64,000 bases of DNA from Corylus avellana. Its lineage: Eukaryota; Streptophyta; Magnoliopsida; Fagales; Betulaceae. The stretch's first letter is position 1. Each line of letters opens with the position of its first letter. The translations under genes and the position numbers were made by a program. The DNA lies in contig NC_081550.1 in the NCBI RefSeq assembly GCF_901000735.1, positions 12,651,383 through 12,715,382 on the forward strand, in the 5' to 3' direction. The notes below the pieces were generated by a model, which made no database searches, was not told the DNA's origin, and saw only the letters and a program-made list of their open reading frames with translations. Below, one piece after another: positions 1 to 11,386 of this stretch.

Positions 1-1223
1 GTTTGGGGGTATGATATGCCCACATCTGCTCATTCAGGTATTCCTATACTCTTGATCTTATTCTTTAGTTCTATACATACATTGGGGACAATGTATGATT
101 CAAGTTGGGGGGTATGGAAAAACAAAACACAGTCCATTATTATTGTTATGTCATTCTTAAGCATATGGTTGAGCTTTGATTTTGGTTTAAATTTCATTGA
201 TAGGCTTAAAGTTATGAACACATGATCATATGACTTAGGGATTTTAAGTCTTGTTACTTACTTTTGGCAACATGAGATGCTTCTTGTTTCAATTTAAATC
301 TATCTTGAGCACACTAGCACATGTCTGTGAGGTATGAATTTTGAGACCAATTATGTTTGTTTTCAATGTCTTGAATTCTGTTGGGTGACATATTGGATGA
401 ATAACTTTGGCATGATATATATGTATAAAATAAAAGAAAAAAATAAAAAATAAAAATAAAAATTCAAGTTTGAATTTTTCACTGAGTAACCGGACCTCTT
501 GCCTCATTAAGCAGTGAGTGTTCGCGTCAAAAAGTGAAATTTTTTTGGGTTGATTAATAAAATGGCTAGCTTAGCTTCGTAGCCTTTTTGACTCGAGTTA
601 GTAAGTCCTTAGGGGTGTCTTTACACCTAGTGCCCTAAAGCCATTTGGTTTGGGAGACATTGGCCTAACACTCGATACATGGGTCAACTAGAAAGCTTAA
701 GGGAGCTAAGCATTGCAAAGCCTACAACAAGAAAAAAGAAAAAAAAAAAAAAATGTATGCCTTGGTTGTTTCATTTGATATGAAGTCCAATAAATTCTGA
801 GATGTTGATTCATTCATACTGGAATTATTTTGAAGCCTCATGATTATGTGTTAGTTCACTTTGCACTAATTGAAATTTATGTATCTCAATCTGCCATTTG
901 TAAGTGATTTGACTTGTAAATTCCTTGGAATTTTGAAGATGAAGTTTATAATTTTAAGCTTGTTAATGAATAAGAACCATTATTTTTGTGATGCTTTATC
1001 CTTTTGAATGACATAATGATGACAATGTTTGTGGGTATCATTCCTGGAAAACCCTCACGAGACTTCACTCGTCCTCTAGGGAATGCCTAGGGGTTTAAAA
1101 GACTTGTTGCATATGCTAAATGCAATCGTACATCCCACGAAAGATGGACTTATCTTTTTGTTTTTCAGTTTATTTTCTGTTTTGTATTGCTAAGGGACTA
1201 GCAATATGTAAGTTTGGGGGTGT
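1..1223 (+). mobile_element. Element I: 3' internal (non-coding) region of a non-autonomous gypsy element
   Basis: This stretch closely matches the non-coding 3' internal part of the family-A element at about 54855-55600, and more distantly 22040-22980 and 60325-62800. It holds a palindrome at 77-96 followed by a G-rich tract at 101-117, a second hairpin at 610-637, and a polypurine-like tract (AAGTTTGGGGGTG, 1211-1223) directly before the LTR. I see no coding capacity; the short ORFs are not conserved as proteins. The 5' part of the element lies left of the window. Confidence 0.85.
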
Positions 1224-2737
1224 GATAAGCGTCGAATGTTGCACATTCAAGCCCCTTAATTTACATATGTTAATTCCTTAGCATTGTTATTTGTTTGATT
1301 TTGTTTTGTTTTTGTGTTTTCAGGTTATAAATCAAGATGCAATTAATTCCATTGATTTTGGGCTTAAAAGCACATTTTGAGAAGACCTAGAAGATATGGT
1401 TAAACTTAACCAATCATGGTTAAGTTTAAATCAAATAAAGAAAAGGATTAATTCGGAATTTCTCAAATTGGAGTCAAAATCGGATTGGATTCAATTTTGG
1501 ATTCTGCATACGTCTCGGTATTTTGGCCATAACTTTCAGCTCAAATATCCGATTGAGGTGATTCAAGCGGCACTGGAAAGCTAAATCAAATTTTACAAAT
1601 CATTGTGAAATAGCATTTTCCTAATTCGGAGCGACGCATTGCCAAAATTGCCCCGCAAGATAGGAACGCAATTCTGGGCGAATCCTATTCCGATTTGGAC
1701 TTAGGTTTTCTTTATCATAATTGGACTTGGACTTAAATCTCCGAAATTTATAGGATTCCTAGGGCTTCTAGGACTCTCCTAAGCCTTATAAATAGGCCTC
1801 TAAGCATTGAGAAAAAAACACACCGCCTCTTAGAGCAAAATTCAGTAAATTGTCTTTGGAGCTTAGGAGATCATGAGCGGCTAAACCCCTTCGTGGGGTG
1901 TTGATGTAACCCTATCCAAGCACAATGGTTTGATTGTATTTAATTTCTAGATTTTCAATTTATGCATGTTGATTGTATAATTATGAGGATTGCTACAATT
2001 GATTTATGTTCTTAATTATTAAATGCAATTGCTCTTAAATTCCAAAATCAATATTTGTGAAATTCTTCTCTTGTCTTAGAAAGTATTTTACTTTTATTGA
2101 TCTCAAATCATTCTTGTTTTCTGTGATTATGAGGATGATGGTTATACAATGGGTTTAATTGACATATGATCAATAGGATTTGATAGGCCATGCCTAGGGA
2201 AGACGGATTGTACTACACCATAGTTTAGTGTAATTTAGGTAGACAGTCCGTGCCAACCGAAGATGGATTACACTTATTCATTGATTGTATGTATCCTGTT
2301 ATAGAATTTGATAATTTATACCTAGGGAAGACGGGTCGTACCGCGTCTTAGTGGTTAGGTGGACGATCCGTGCCAACCGAAGATAGATTATGCTTATTCT
2401 TTAATAAGGTAGTTTCTTGTTTATTCATAACATGCATAGAATGAATTTATGGGATTAATTATGATTAACAATTGTTGTGCGGATAGAGGTGAAGTCAATA
2501 CCCTACTCTCTCTCTCTTATTTTAATTCTCTTTTATTTTCATGCACTTTAGTTTTTAAGCAAATCAAATCAAACCCTCTTTTAATTAAGTTAACTTTGAT
2601 CTTTTAATTTTGATAATTAAACCCTTGCAGTCCTTGAGGTTCGACACCCTCTTTATAGCCGTATCCTATAAAGATTCGTCCTATTGCGAGTGGTTATTTT
2701 TATAATTGATATTTTTGGTCACAAAAATACCACATCA
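1224..2737 (+). mobile_element. 3' LTR of element I (family A)
   Basis: The LTR begins TGATAAGCGTCG after the polypurine tract and ends CCACATCA. It aligns from end to end with the LTR at 51504-53059 and with the reverse copy at 17376-18724. A TATA box (TATAAATAG) lies at 1787-1795. Downstream of it are two copies of a motif ending in CCGTGCCAACCGAAGAT. The region upstream of the TATA box carries cassette X (about 1390-1700). The next base, 2738, falls inside the integrase of element II, so element I inserted into II. Confidence 0.9.
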
Positions 2738-2897
2738 GTATGCTTTGGTTCTGTCCTTGTAGAGCGTAGCATTCTCATATGCATCACACCTCAATTCCTC
2801 CAGTTCATTTAGTTGGAGCTTCCTTTTGTCACCAGCTTGCTTCATATCAAAATTAAACTTCTTGATGGCCCAGTACGCTTTGTGTTCCAATTCCACT
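2738..2897 (-). pseudogene. Element II integrase C-terminal fragment (Athila-like gypsy)
   Basis: Read on the minus strand this encodes a stretch beginning VELEHKAYWAIKKFNFDM and continuing LQLNELEELRCDAYEN, typical of the tail of Athila-type integrases. It continues, in sense and position, the integrase core at 4799-5848. It is separated from that core by the solo LTR at 2898-4803 and cut at 2738 by the insertion of element I, so the true C terminus of the polyprotein is not in the window. Confidence 0.8.
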
Positions 2898-4627
2898 TGT
2901 AACATCCCCAGCCCGTTAGGGTTAGGTTTGAAAAAAATTTCTTACTAGCAAAGATCCATAAGGTTTATCAACTAAACAATACTAGAATAAAAATGAATGC
3001 AGGAATCTCTAGAATATCACATCCTTAAAATAAACTGAAATATCTATGCTTAACAAAAATATGTCTCACAAACGATAATAAGGTTCCTTATTAAAATAAA
3101 TTCATCACTCTCTGAAAGAAAACTGTGCCAATGCACTTATTAACTTGACTAATATGAAATCATAAGAAATCCTAAATACACCCGCCCCCATTCCGGCTTC
3201 CTAGTGCAAGCTGTTCACCACCTGAAACAAGAAATAAAACTAATGAGCCCAAAGGGGGCCCAGTAAGGGATATCCACAACCATAAGCAGTTTTACTCCTT
3301 GTCCCGTTTTGAAAAAAATGGAACTCATAACTACGTATGTTCCCAGTATATTTTTAAAGAAAACAGAAAGCAAATAAAATATATTTTCATCAATAAAATT
3401 TATGATAGTCTTTATCTCATACTAGGGCCCATGTATACTGTTACCCCTGTATACTAGGGTTGCACGGTCCTTGCGACCTGGGATGAGATACTGTGGCCAC
3501 AGCCTCGTCCCCTGGCCAGCCGATTAACTCTGGGTGCACTCAGCATGGCAAAAAAAAAACTATGATGGAACCACCTTCTGGCAGAGTCTCTCTCAGCGGT
3601 TGCGCCTCCATCCTTGGCATCGGTACCGAGCTTCTCTCTTGTTTCTCTTAGGGCCAAAAATACACTCCTCCCTACATGTGCCATCATTTTATAACACTCT
3701 TTTCTCATTTCTTGTACTTCCCTAGGTACATCTTAGGGCAACATGTAGTAGGGTTTATGATCATTTTCTCAAAATTCTATTTATAAACATCACTATTTTC
3801 ACAACATTTCTTTTTTTTTTTTTCTCAAACTTATCATGCATGCAGCATAATTCCATAATATAAACAACATAATCATTTGCAGTTTGAAACAAAATTTGCA
3901 TAAATAGCATGATATGATATTTTTTCTGGAAGGGATATTAAATTCACTTACCTCTTAACTGCTAACTAATCTCCTGAAGGAAATACAGACACATTACTAC
4001 CCTCATACACGTCACAACAAAACATTCTACTACTATTATGAGTTGGCTTGCTAATCAATTGAGAATGAACTTACTTAGGTATTTAGGTATGTTTTCTCAT
4101 AAAATTTCCAGAATTTATTTTATTTAGTAGTACTCCTTTATATATATATATATATATATATACACACTTTAAAGTATTCTTCATGTATATGAATATTTAT
4201 TAGTCCTTCAAATCACTATATATATATAGTTGCACGTGAGGAGTAAAACAAGAAGAAAACAAATCTCTCTTTCCCACTACAAGACCACACGGCAACCAAG
4301 GCAACCACTACAAATTGACTCACCGTTGTGCTATGAATGAGTATATATATCAAATGAAGAAAAGCAATCTGTGAGGCCATACCTGACGCACAACTGGGAG
4401 AGCAACGTGAGAGGCAGGAAAAAATCCTTGTTTCTTTTTTTTTTTTTTCTTTCTTTCTCTCTTGGTGTGCGGCAAGCTTGTTTCACTCCTTTAAATAGGC
4501 TAAATAGAAGAGAGGAAATAGGTTTTCAAGGAGCTTAGGGTTTTTCTTTTGGTAGTCGGCGCCAAGGGCTTCAATATATATATATATTACTATTATTTAT
4601 ATTTTACTCTTTTATTTTATTTACTTA

Positions 4628-4661
<34 letters not shown>

Positions 4662-4803
4662 ATTACTATTATTATTATTTTTTTATTATTATATATTTTT
4701 AATTCGTCCATTCTCATTGTTAACCTAAGCCAACCCTTTTTTTTTAAAAAAAAAAATCTACGAGTCAACTAAAAATACTCTAAAGGGACTTAGGATTGTC
4801 ACA
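2898..4803. mobile_element. Solo LTR (1.9 kb) inserted in the element II integrase
   Basis: The insert starts TGTAACATCCC and ends ATTGTCACA, so it has TG...CA ends with short inverted repeats. It is bordered by a perfect 5-bp target duplication, CCACT, at 2893-2897 and 4804-4808. Removing insert and duplication restores the integrase reading frame. There is no internal region, so this is a solo LTR. It contains a (TA)n run near 4137-4162 and ATT trinucleotide runs near 4630-4690. The end sequences recall chromovirus-type gypsy LTRs, but I cannot assign the superfamily or strand; a TATTTAAAGG-like box near 4486-4495 would favour minus. Confidence 0.85.
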
Positions 4804-5848
4804 CCACTGGTAGATGACATGCTTTCCCAAAAACCAAACGATATGGAGACATACCGATAGGTGTCTTGTAAGCAGTCCTATAAGCCCATAGTGCATTGTT
4901 CAAGCGTAGTGACCAATCCATCCTATTGGGATTCACTTTCCTTTCAAGGATACCTTTGATCTCTCTGTTGCTAATTTCCACTTGAATACTGGTTTGGGGG
5001 TGGTATGGAGTACCAACCTTGTGAGTGATGCCATACTTCTTTATCACTGAGGCAAAGGCATAGTTGTTGAAGTGGCTCCCTCCATCACTAATGATTGCCC
5101 TTGGTGTCCCAAATCTTGTAAAAATGTTTTCCTACAGAAACTTCACAACCACTTTATGATCATTAGTCCTTGAGCGGACAACCTCGACCCATTTAGACAC
5201 ATAATCCACACCAACAAGAATATATAAATAACAAAATGAGTTTGGAAATGGTCCTGTGAAGTCAGTACCCCAGACATTGAAGAGCTCTACCACCTGGATA
5301 TTTTGCAAAGACATTTGATTTATGGAAGAGATGTTTCCTGTCCTTTGGCATCTATCACAAGAGCTGCAAAACAGGAAAGCATCTTTAAACACATTAGACC
5401 AATACAAACCAGATTGTAATACCTTATGAGTTGTTCTTTTGGCCCCAAAGTGTCCACCACAAGCAAGCTGATGACAATGCTGCAAAATACTCAAATGCTC
5501 TTCTTCTGGAACACATCGTCTAATGATTTGATCAGGGCAGAATTTGAACAAATAGGGGTCATCCCAATGGTATTGTCTAGATAGAGACATCAACCTCTTC
5601 CTTTCTTGACTAGACCTACCTGGAGGAAAAACCTTGGCAGTTATATAATTCACAATGTCTGTATACCATAGGAGTCTGATATCAACTGCAAACAACTGCT
5701 CATCAAGAAAGTTTTCATTTAATGGAAGCTCATCTCCTTCCTCCTCATAGAGTAGTCTGGATAAGTGATCTGCCACCACATTCTCTCTGCCCTTCTTGTC
5801 TCTAATCTCAAGGTCAAACTCTTGCAGTAGTAATACCCATTTGATCAA
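4799..5848 (-). pseudogene. Element II integrase (zinc-binding and catalytic core), broken
   Basis: The product of this part of pol joins cDNA to host DNA. The reading begins with the RNase H/integrase linker (VVADHLSRL), then a zinc-binding HHCC region ([10 protein letters not shown] ... [11 protein letters not shown]). The rve catalytic core follows ([18 protein letters not shown], then ISDGGSHF), then [16 protein letters not shown] and [18 protein letters not shown]. An in-frame TAG at 5132-5134 replaces an expected CAG. The fragments 5047-4799 and 5848-5135 share one frame with the upstream gag, protease, RT and RNase H. The last coding bases abut the solo-LTR target site. Confidence 0.9.
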
Positions 5849-6403
5849 TCAAGGTTTTGCATCTTTCTTAGCAAACAAATATCTCAAAGCAGCATGATCA
5901 GTGAATAGAATAACCTTAGAACCAATTAGGTACGACCTGAACTTCTCCAAAGCAAATATGACAGCTAATAATTCTTTCTCAGTAGTAGAATAATTTAGCT
6001 GAGCATCATTCAATGTTGTAGAAGCATAATAAATGGCATGAGGTACCTTATTGATTCTTTGACCCAAGACAGCTCCCAAGGCAAAGTCACTGGCATCACA
6101 CATGAGCTCAAAGGGTAGACTCCAATCAGGTGCCCGCATTATGGGTGCAGATGTGAGTAGCTTTTTCCGTGTGTTGAAGGCAGTCGTGCATTCTTCAGTC
6201 CATTCAAACGTAGCCTCCTTCCCTAGCAATGCACTGAGGGGTCTAGAGATCTTGGAGAAATCCTTGATAAACCTTCTATAGAACCCGGCATGTTCAAGAA
6301 AACTCCTCACCCCCTTCACTGTCAGAGGTGGGGAAAGTTTGGAGATGATGTCAATCTTAGCTTTATCCACCTTAATGCCTTTGCATGAAATAGCATGACC
6401 CAA
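5849..6403 (-). pseudogene. Element II RNase H and RT connection domain, broken
   Basis: This segment of the gag-pol polyprotein covers the RT thumb/connection ([19 protein letters not shown], then WTEEC) and a gypsy RNase H. Catalytic-type motifs are visible: [34 protein letters not shown] and [11 protein letters not shown]. It ends at an in-frame TGA (5849-5851) where related elements usually have arginine, consistent with CGA to TGA. The upstream RT is in the same frame, separated only by a TAG at 6413-6415. As sequenced it cannot be made as part of a full polyprotein. Confidence 0.9.
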
Positions 6404-6412
6404 TACAATTCC

Positions 6413-7171
6413 CTATTGAACCATGAAGTGGCATTTTTCCCAATTGAGCACTAGGTTGCATTCTTCACATTTCTTGAGAACATTCTTCAAATGGTTGAGG
6501 CATTCATCGAAACTAAACCCAAAAATAGTAAAGCCATCCATAAATACCTCAATGGATTTCTCCACCATATCTGAAAAAATGCTCATCATGCATCTTTGGA
6601 ATGTGGCTGGAGCATTGCATAATCCAAATGGCATCCTTCTATAGGCGAATGTGCCAAAAGGACATGTGAAGGTGGTCTTCTCCTGATCCTCTAGTGCTAT
6701 TGCAATCTGATTATAGCCATTGTACCCATCCAAGAAACAGTAGTAGCTATGGCCAGCTAACCTCTCTAGCATTTGATCAATGAAGTGTAATGCAAAATGG
6801 TCTTTTCTTGTTACCTTATTCAGCTTTCTGTAATCAATGCATACCCTCCAACTAGTGGTTATTCTTATAGGTATCAGCTCATCATCTTCATTCTTCACCA
6901 CTATGATCCCACTCTTTTTTGGAACTACTTGGACTGGACTAACCCATTTACTATCTGAGATGGGGTAGATAATGCCCACATCCAGTAGTTTTAATACCTC
7001 TGCCTTAACTACCTCCTTCATGTGTGGATTGAGTCTTCTATATGTATCCCTGGTTGGCTTTGCTTCGTCTTCAAGGAATATTTGATGCATGCACTTGGTT
7101 GGACTTATTCCCTTGATGTCAGCAATGGTCCATCCCAGAGCAGTTTTATGCTCTCTAAGAACTCTCAACAA
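6413..7171 (-). pseudogene. Element II reverse transcriptase, catalytic box mutated
   Basis: Gypsy-type RT that would copy element RNA to cDNA. Visible motifs in order are LLDVGIIYPISDSKWVSPV, VPKKSG, WRVCIDYRKLN, FLDGYNGYNQI, FTCPFGTFAYRRMPFGLCNA and ATFQRCM. The catalytic box reads FMDGFT where related elements have F/YMDDF, so the second catalytic aspartate is glycine. This alone should inactivate the enzyme. In-frame stops flank it at 7214-7216 (TAG) and 6413-6415 (TAG). The sequence upstream of 7171 (about 7213-7172) continues the same frame. The D to G change is seen directly; loss of activity is inferred from the family mechanism. Confidence 0.92.
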
Positions 7172-7216
7172 CTTTTCTTCTTCCTCATAACTCAGATTTG
7201 TAGCAATTATGACCTA

Positions 7217-8596
7217 TAGTGTCTTGTTTTCTCCTAAGTAGGCATATGTTAGGTGTTCTAGCAATTGCTTCAATTCCAACTTTTGTGCCTGGATAGTAGA
7301 AGGAACAAGAGAGTTATTAGTAGGCTTAAAAATCTCAAAGGGAGGAGTATACTTACATGAATATTTTGGAGAGGCCTCAAGGCGGTGCACGGTTTCAATG
7401 ATGTCATCAGTAACATCTTCAGGTTCTGGATCAAAGTCCTATCTTGTGAGACTATGGGTGAGGGTGGCCTCAAATGGATGTTTATGTTGTTCCCACAAAA
7501 CTGGCTCACTAATACCTTGGATCATGCAAACATCAAAACACTCTAAATCATCATGAGGTAATTTCATTGCTTCAAATATTTTGAATTCTATTGTCTCACC
7601 GTTCACCTTCATACTTACAATACCCTTTTTCACACATATTGTAGTATCAGCAATTCTCATAAAGAGTCTTCCTAAGATGATAGGTAAGGGTGATGGCATA
7701 GGGGATTCTTCCACATCTAACACAATGAAATCAGTAGGTAAAATAAATCTACCTACCTTTACCAACACATCCTCAAGTATACCTCTTGGTCTTTTGATGC
7801 TTTTGTCTGCCAATTGCAAGGTGACTAAGGTTGGTTAAAGCTCCCCCAAACCCAACTTTTCATATACCGTGTAAGGCAGCAAATTGACCCCTGCTCCCAG
7901 ATCCAGCAATGCATGCTCAAAAAGATGGTCTCCTATTCTGCAAGGAATGGTAAAACTACCTGGATTTGTTAGCTTTGGTGGTAATTTTCTCAACAAAACT
8001 GCACTTACCTCTTTAGTAAAGGCCACTATCTCATGCTCATGAAATTTCCTTTTGTTAGTGCAAGAATCCTTTAAAAATTTAGCATATGAAGGAATCTGCT
8101 TAATTGCATCTAATAAAGGAATGTTCATTTCTACTTTCCTCAAGGTCTCAAAGATATCCATAAGTTGCTTTTTTTTCTTTAGTTTGACTAACCTTTGAGG
8201 GAAGGGTGGTGCATTCACCTTCTCCATTTTATTTACCTTAGAAGTTGCTGCTTCATCTGGAGATGCTTGAGATGGCTCTTCAGTTCCTATGACCTTGCCA
8301 TTTCTAAGAACTGTGACTACTTTCAGTTGCTGGTGACCCCCTGGATTGGGTATTGTTTGGGCTGGAAATTCTCCCTGCTTCCTTTCATTCAACTCCTTTG
8401 CCATTTGCCCCATTTGCACTTCCAGTATTTGGATGGCTTGATTGGTTCTTTGGAATGCTTGATCAGCCCTTGTATTGGATTGTTTTTGATTATCCACAAA
8501 TTACTGTTGTGAAGTCACCAGGGTGTGTAACATATTCTCTAGTTGGTTCAACTTTGACTCTTGAGTTGGCTGGCTTGCTTGTTGGGGACCCTTTTG
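7217..8596 (-). pseudogene. Element II retropepsin-like protease and linker, broken
   Basis: This is the aspartic-protease part of the polyprotein. The core reads IPCRIGDHLFEHALLDLGAG followed by VNLLPYTVYEKLGLGEL; the DLGA motif is the usual Athila-type variant of D(S/T)GA. After an in-frame TAA at 7835-7837 it continues with LADKSIKRPRGILEDVLVKV and PLPIILGRLFM, the second half of the protease fold. Further stops lie at 8501-8503 (TAA) and 7439-7441 (TAG). All pieces keep the frame of gag and RT. The N-terminal part (8497-8200) is a glutamine- and lysine-rich linker. Confidence 0.85.
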
Positions 8597-9823
8597 CTAT
8601 CCTTGATTGTTACTCCAAGAGAAATTGGGATGGTTCTGCCACCTTGGATTGTAGGTGTTGGAGTACGGATTGTTCTTGTGGGGGTAATTGTTTTGTCCAA
8701 CATAATTCACCTCTTCTTGCTCTGTAAATGGAGATAAAGAACACGTTTCAGAAGTGTGATCTAAATGGGAACATATAGCACATACCTGGATTGGTGTGTC
8801 CTTTTGAACTGGTGAGATGTTCTGCGCAGTCATGGCTTTGACAATCATATCTAACTTTTTTTCCACAGCAACCATCTGATTTGAAGATCCCCCATTGAAG
8901 TTCACTTCATACATGCCTTTGCTTTTTACTCCTCGCCTTCCTCTAGAGCAGAATTGTTGGGAATGCTCACTTAGTGTTTCAAAAAGCTCCATTGCTTCCT
9001 CACTACTCTTTTCCATAAGTGCTCCTCCACAAGCTGAATCAACCATCCCTTTGTTAGTATCATCTAAACCTTCATAGAAAATTTGTACCTGATCATCTTG
9101 AGGGATGTTGTGATGTGGGCGCTTGAGAAGCAGTGAATTGAAGTGATCCCATGCCTCAAAGAAAAGATCTCCATCTCTTTGTTGGAACATTTGAAGTTCC
9201 CTTTTAAGTTGTCTTGTCTTTTGAGCTGGGAAAAACTTCTTCAGGAACTTGGTGGCTAATTCTTCCCAAGTATGGATAGAATCTGCAGGCAAAGAATTGT
9301 ACCACAGTTTAGCATTATCTTTCAAAGAGAAATGAAAGAGGACTAACCTGAGTCTCTCTGGAGTTAGGCCTTCGATGTGTTGCAACTTGCATAAATCAAA
9401 TAACTCCTTAAGATGCAAGTTAGGATCCTCAGTAGCTATGCCCCTAAAATGAGTTAATGCATTGAGCATTTGAGGAGAAATATAATAATTGCCTTCTACC
9501 TCCTGTTGATAGGCTATGCATGAGAGTTGATTGAGGTTTGTTGGTATGAAAGCTTGTTTCATCGGTCTCCACACCGGTGGTGGATTTGCCTCTAGTGGTC
9601 TTGGCACTATTGGTGGGTCCTCTTGCAAATCTTCCATTGTGTTCTCAATTTCTTCCTCTTCTTCTTTGTCTCTAGGTCTTTGTTGAATTGTCTGCTCAAT
9701 CTCGAAATTGAATGGAATGACAATTGAATCTTGAGATCGACGACCATGCATCAGTTGAATTGCCTCTTCAGTCAAAGCATCTTCAGTGCTGCTTGTCCGG
9801 ATGCTCCCTAGAACTGCGCTCAA
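8597..9823 (-). pseudogene. Element II gag (capsid and zinc knuckle)
   Basis: A 408-residue open segment that would form the capsid of the particle. It contains a Retrotrans_gag domain (FRGIATEDPNLHLKELFDLC ... LWYNSLPADSIHTWEELATK ... FFPAQKTRQLKRELQMFQQR). Near residue 350 there is one zinc knuckle, CAICSHLDHTSETC (CX2CX4HX4C), followed by an Asn/Tyr/Pro-rich tail. The segment ends at a TAG (8597-8599), after which the polyprotein continues in the same frame. The start ATG at 9823 is the first in the open segment and lies about 210 bases after the primer-binding site, a normal leader spacing. Confidence 0.9.
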
Positions 9824-10036
9824 TTGCAGGTTTGTGTGCTCGATCGCAATATGCTCAATCGCACTTGACTGACGTTCGATCGAAGTAATAGAATGCTAGT
9901 CCCCAAAACTTGAAACAGAAAACAGAAAAAGTTAAGAAAAAAGGAAATTTTTTTTTTTTTTTTTTGATTTTTGATGAAGACAAAATTTAAAATAACAAAA
10001 CTAAAGGAAAATAATTCTAAACCAAATTCGCCGCAA
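9824..10036 (-). other. Element II leader between primer-binding site and gag
   Basis: Untranslated leader of the minus-strand element. It contains several CGATCG/GCTCAATCGCA-type motifs (9838-9890), the same motif class that forms cassette Y in several LTRs of this window. An A-rich tract (T-rich on the plus strand) lies at about 9947-9965. Confidence 0.6.
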
Positions 10037-10054
10037 TCCCCAGCAACAGTGCCA
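10037..10054 (-). promoter_or_regulatory. Primer-binding site of element II (tRNA-Asp type, degenerate)
   Basis: On the minus strand it reads TGGCACTGTTGCTGGGGA, three mismatches from TGGCGCCGTTGCCGGGGA, the complement of the 3' end of plant tRNA-Asp. Athila-group elements use this primer. It starts six bases inside the 5' LTR end. Confidence 0.8.
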
Positions 10055-10060
10055 AAAACT

Positions 10061-11386
10061 TGTTTTTACAAATACCTACCTAAATTAATAGGCAAATAAT
10101 TGTATGTTTAACAAGCAAGTCCACGAGGTCAACATAGTAGTATAGCGTGCAAGTACGGGGTCATTCCCTTGAGGATTGCTAAATTTTGCTTAAAATTAAT
10201 TCCAAAAGTAAAACAAAACATAGATTGAATTTTGATTTGATGATAATAAAAAGGTAGGGCTTTGATATCCACCACTAATATATTTAGATAATATATCAAA
10301 TATGCCAATGTTTTGATCATGTTATGTATATCTAATGTTTGTCAACCAAAGGGCATGGGTGTATACTCCTTAAGATACAGATTTCCCTAAGCAACAAGTT
10401 AGGCATGGGTGTATACTCTAACTCTTTTCTTTCTGAAAAGATTTAGCATGGGTGTATACTAAGTTGTTCTTTAAGAAAGTATAATTTCTGTGGAAATCGA
10501 CAAACACATGAGGCCCTGGGCATGGGTGTATACTCCCGGATCCCTATGTTGATTAACCCAAGAACCCGATTTGGATTTCTTTTGTTACTTTTATTAAACC
10601 CAGGACTCGGTCATCCAAATTGGTTTAACTAACTAGTCCATACCACATGCATATGTTGATCAGGCACATACATATGAGGAATTCATGGAAGCAGAAACTA
10701 ATCAAGTTAAATACCACAACATGATCATCACAAAGGCGCCAATATTGAATATTAACTAAACATAACTACGCCTTTAATCTAGCCCTACTAAATAAATTAG
10801 TTACACATAAGTTTTATGTTAAACATCTTCATAAAATAAAAAGAAAGAAAGGAAAAGAATAAAACCGGAACTTGGACTTGAAGAGCTCCAATTCTTCTCC
10901 TTAGAAAGTGTATCTATTCTAGAGGCTTAAGGGTCTATTTATAGGCCTTAGGAATACTCTAGGAACCCTAAAAATCATAGCGTTTGAACCCTAGTTCGCA
11001 CTAAGTTATAAAACCCTAAAAGTTGCACTTTCCATAACAACGCTAGCGGCTGACTTGCCCTTCACACATAGGTACGCTCGATCGCAGATCTGTGATTGAT
11101 CCTTTTTGTGCTGGCGCTTGATCACTGGTACCTTGCACATTGTAGTCCTCGCTTGTAGTGCGCTCAATCGCAGCTCCCGTGCGATTGATCGTACTACCAG
11201 AGCCTTCCAATTTCTCAAAATAGCTCTTTTAAGTCCAAAACTTCTGAGATGGCTTCTTTTTCTTCCAATGACCTACAAAATCAAGGAAAACAGATAAAAG
11301 AGCTAAAATGACATAAATTAACTAAAACAAAATGATTAAAACATGTAAGTTAAGGGCTACAAATATGAATATTTTAGCACTTAACA
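10061..11386 (-). mobile_element. 5' LTR of element II (family B, cassette Y)
   Basis: On the minus strand it begins TGTTAAGTGCTAAAATATTC and ends ...AAAAACA next to the primer-binding site. It matches the LTRs at 12995, 16010, 24418, 57346 and 62810. TATA box on the minus strand at 10935-10943. Four copies of GCATGGGTGTATACT (plus-strand reading) lie between 10350 and 10540. The region upstream of TATA holds cassette Y (about 11045-11195). It abuts the 313-bp satellite at 11387, so element II was inserted in that array. Confidence 0.88.

Noticed and set aside
1396..1584. 62-codon frame in the family-A LTR (cassette X)
   Set aside because: Not open in the other LTR copies; LTR promoter sequence.
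7581..8727. Plus-strand open frames of 85-124 codons opposite element II protease and gag
   Set aside because: Antisense shadows of a well-supported minus-strand polyprotein.
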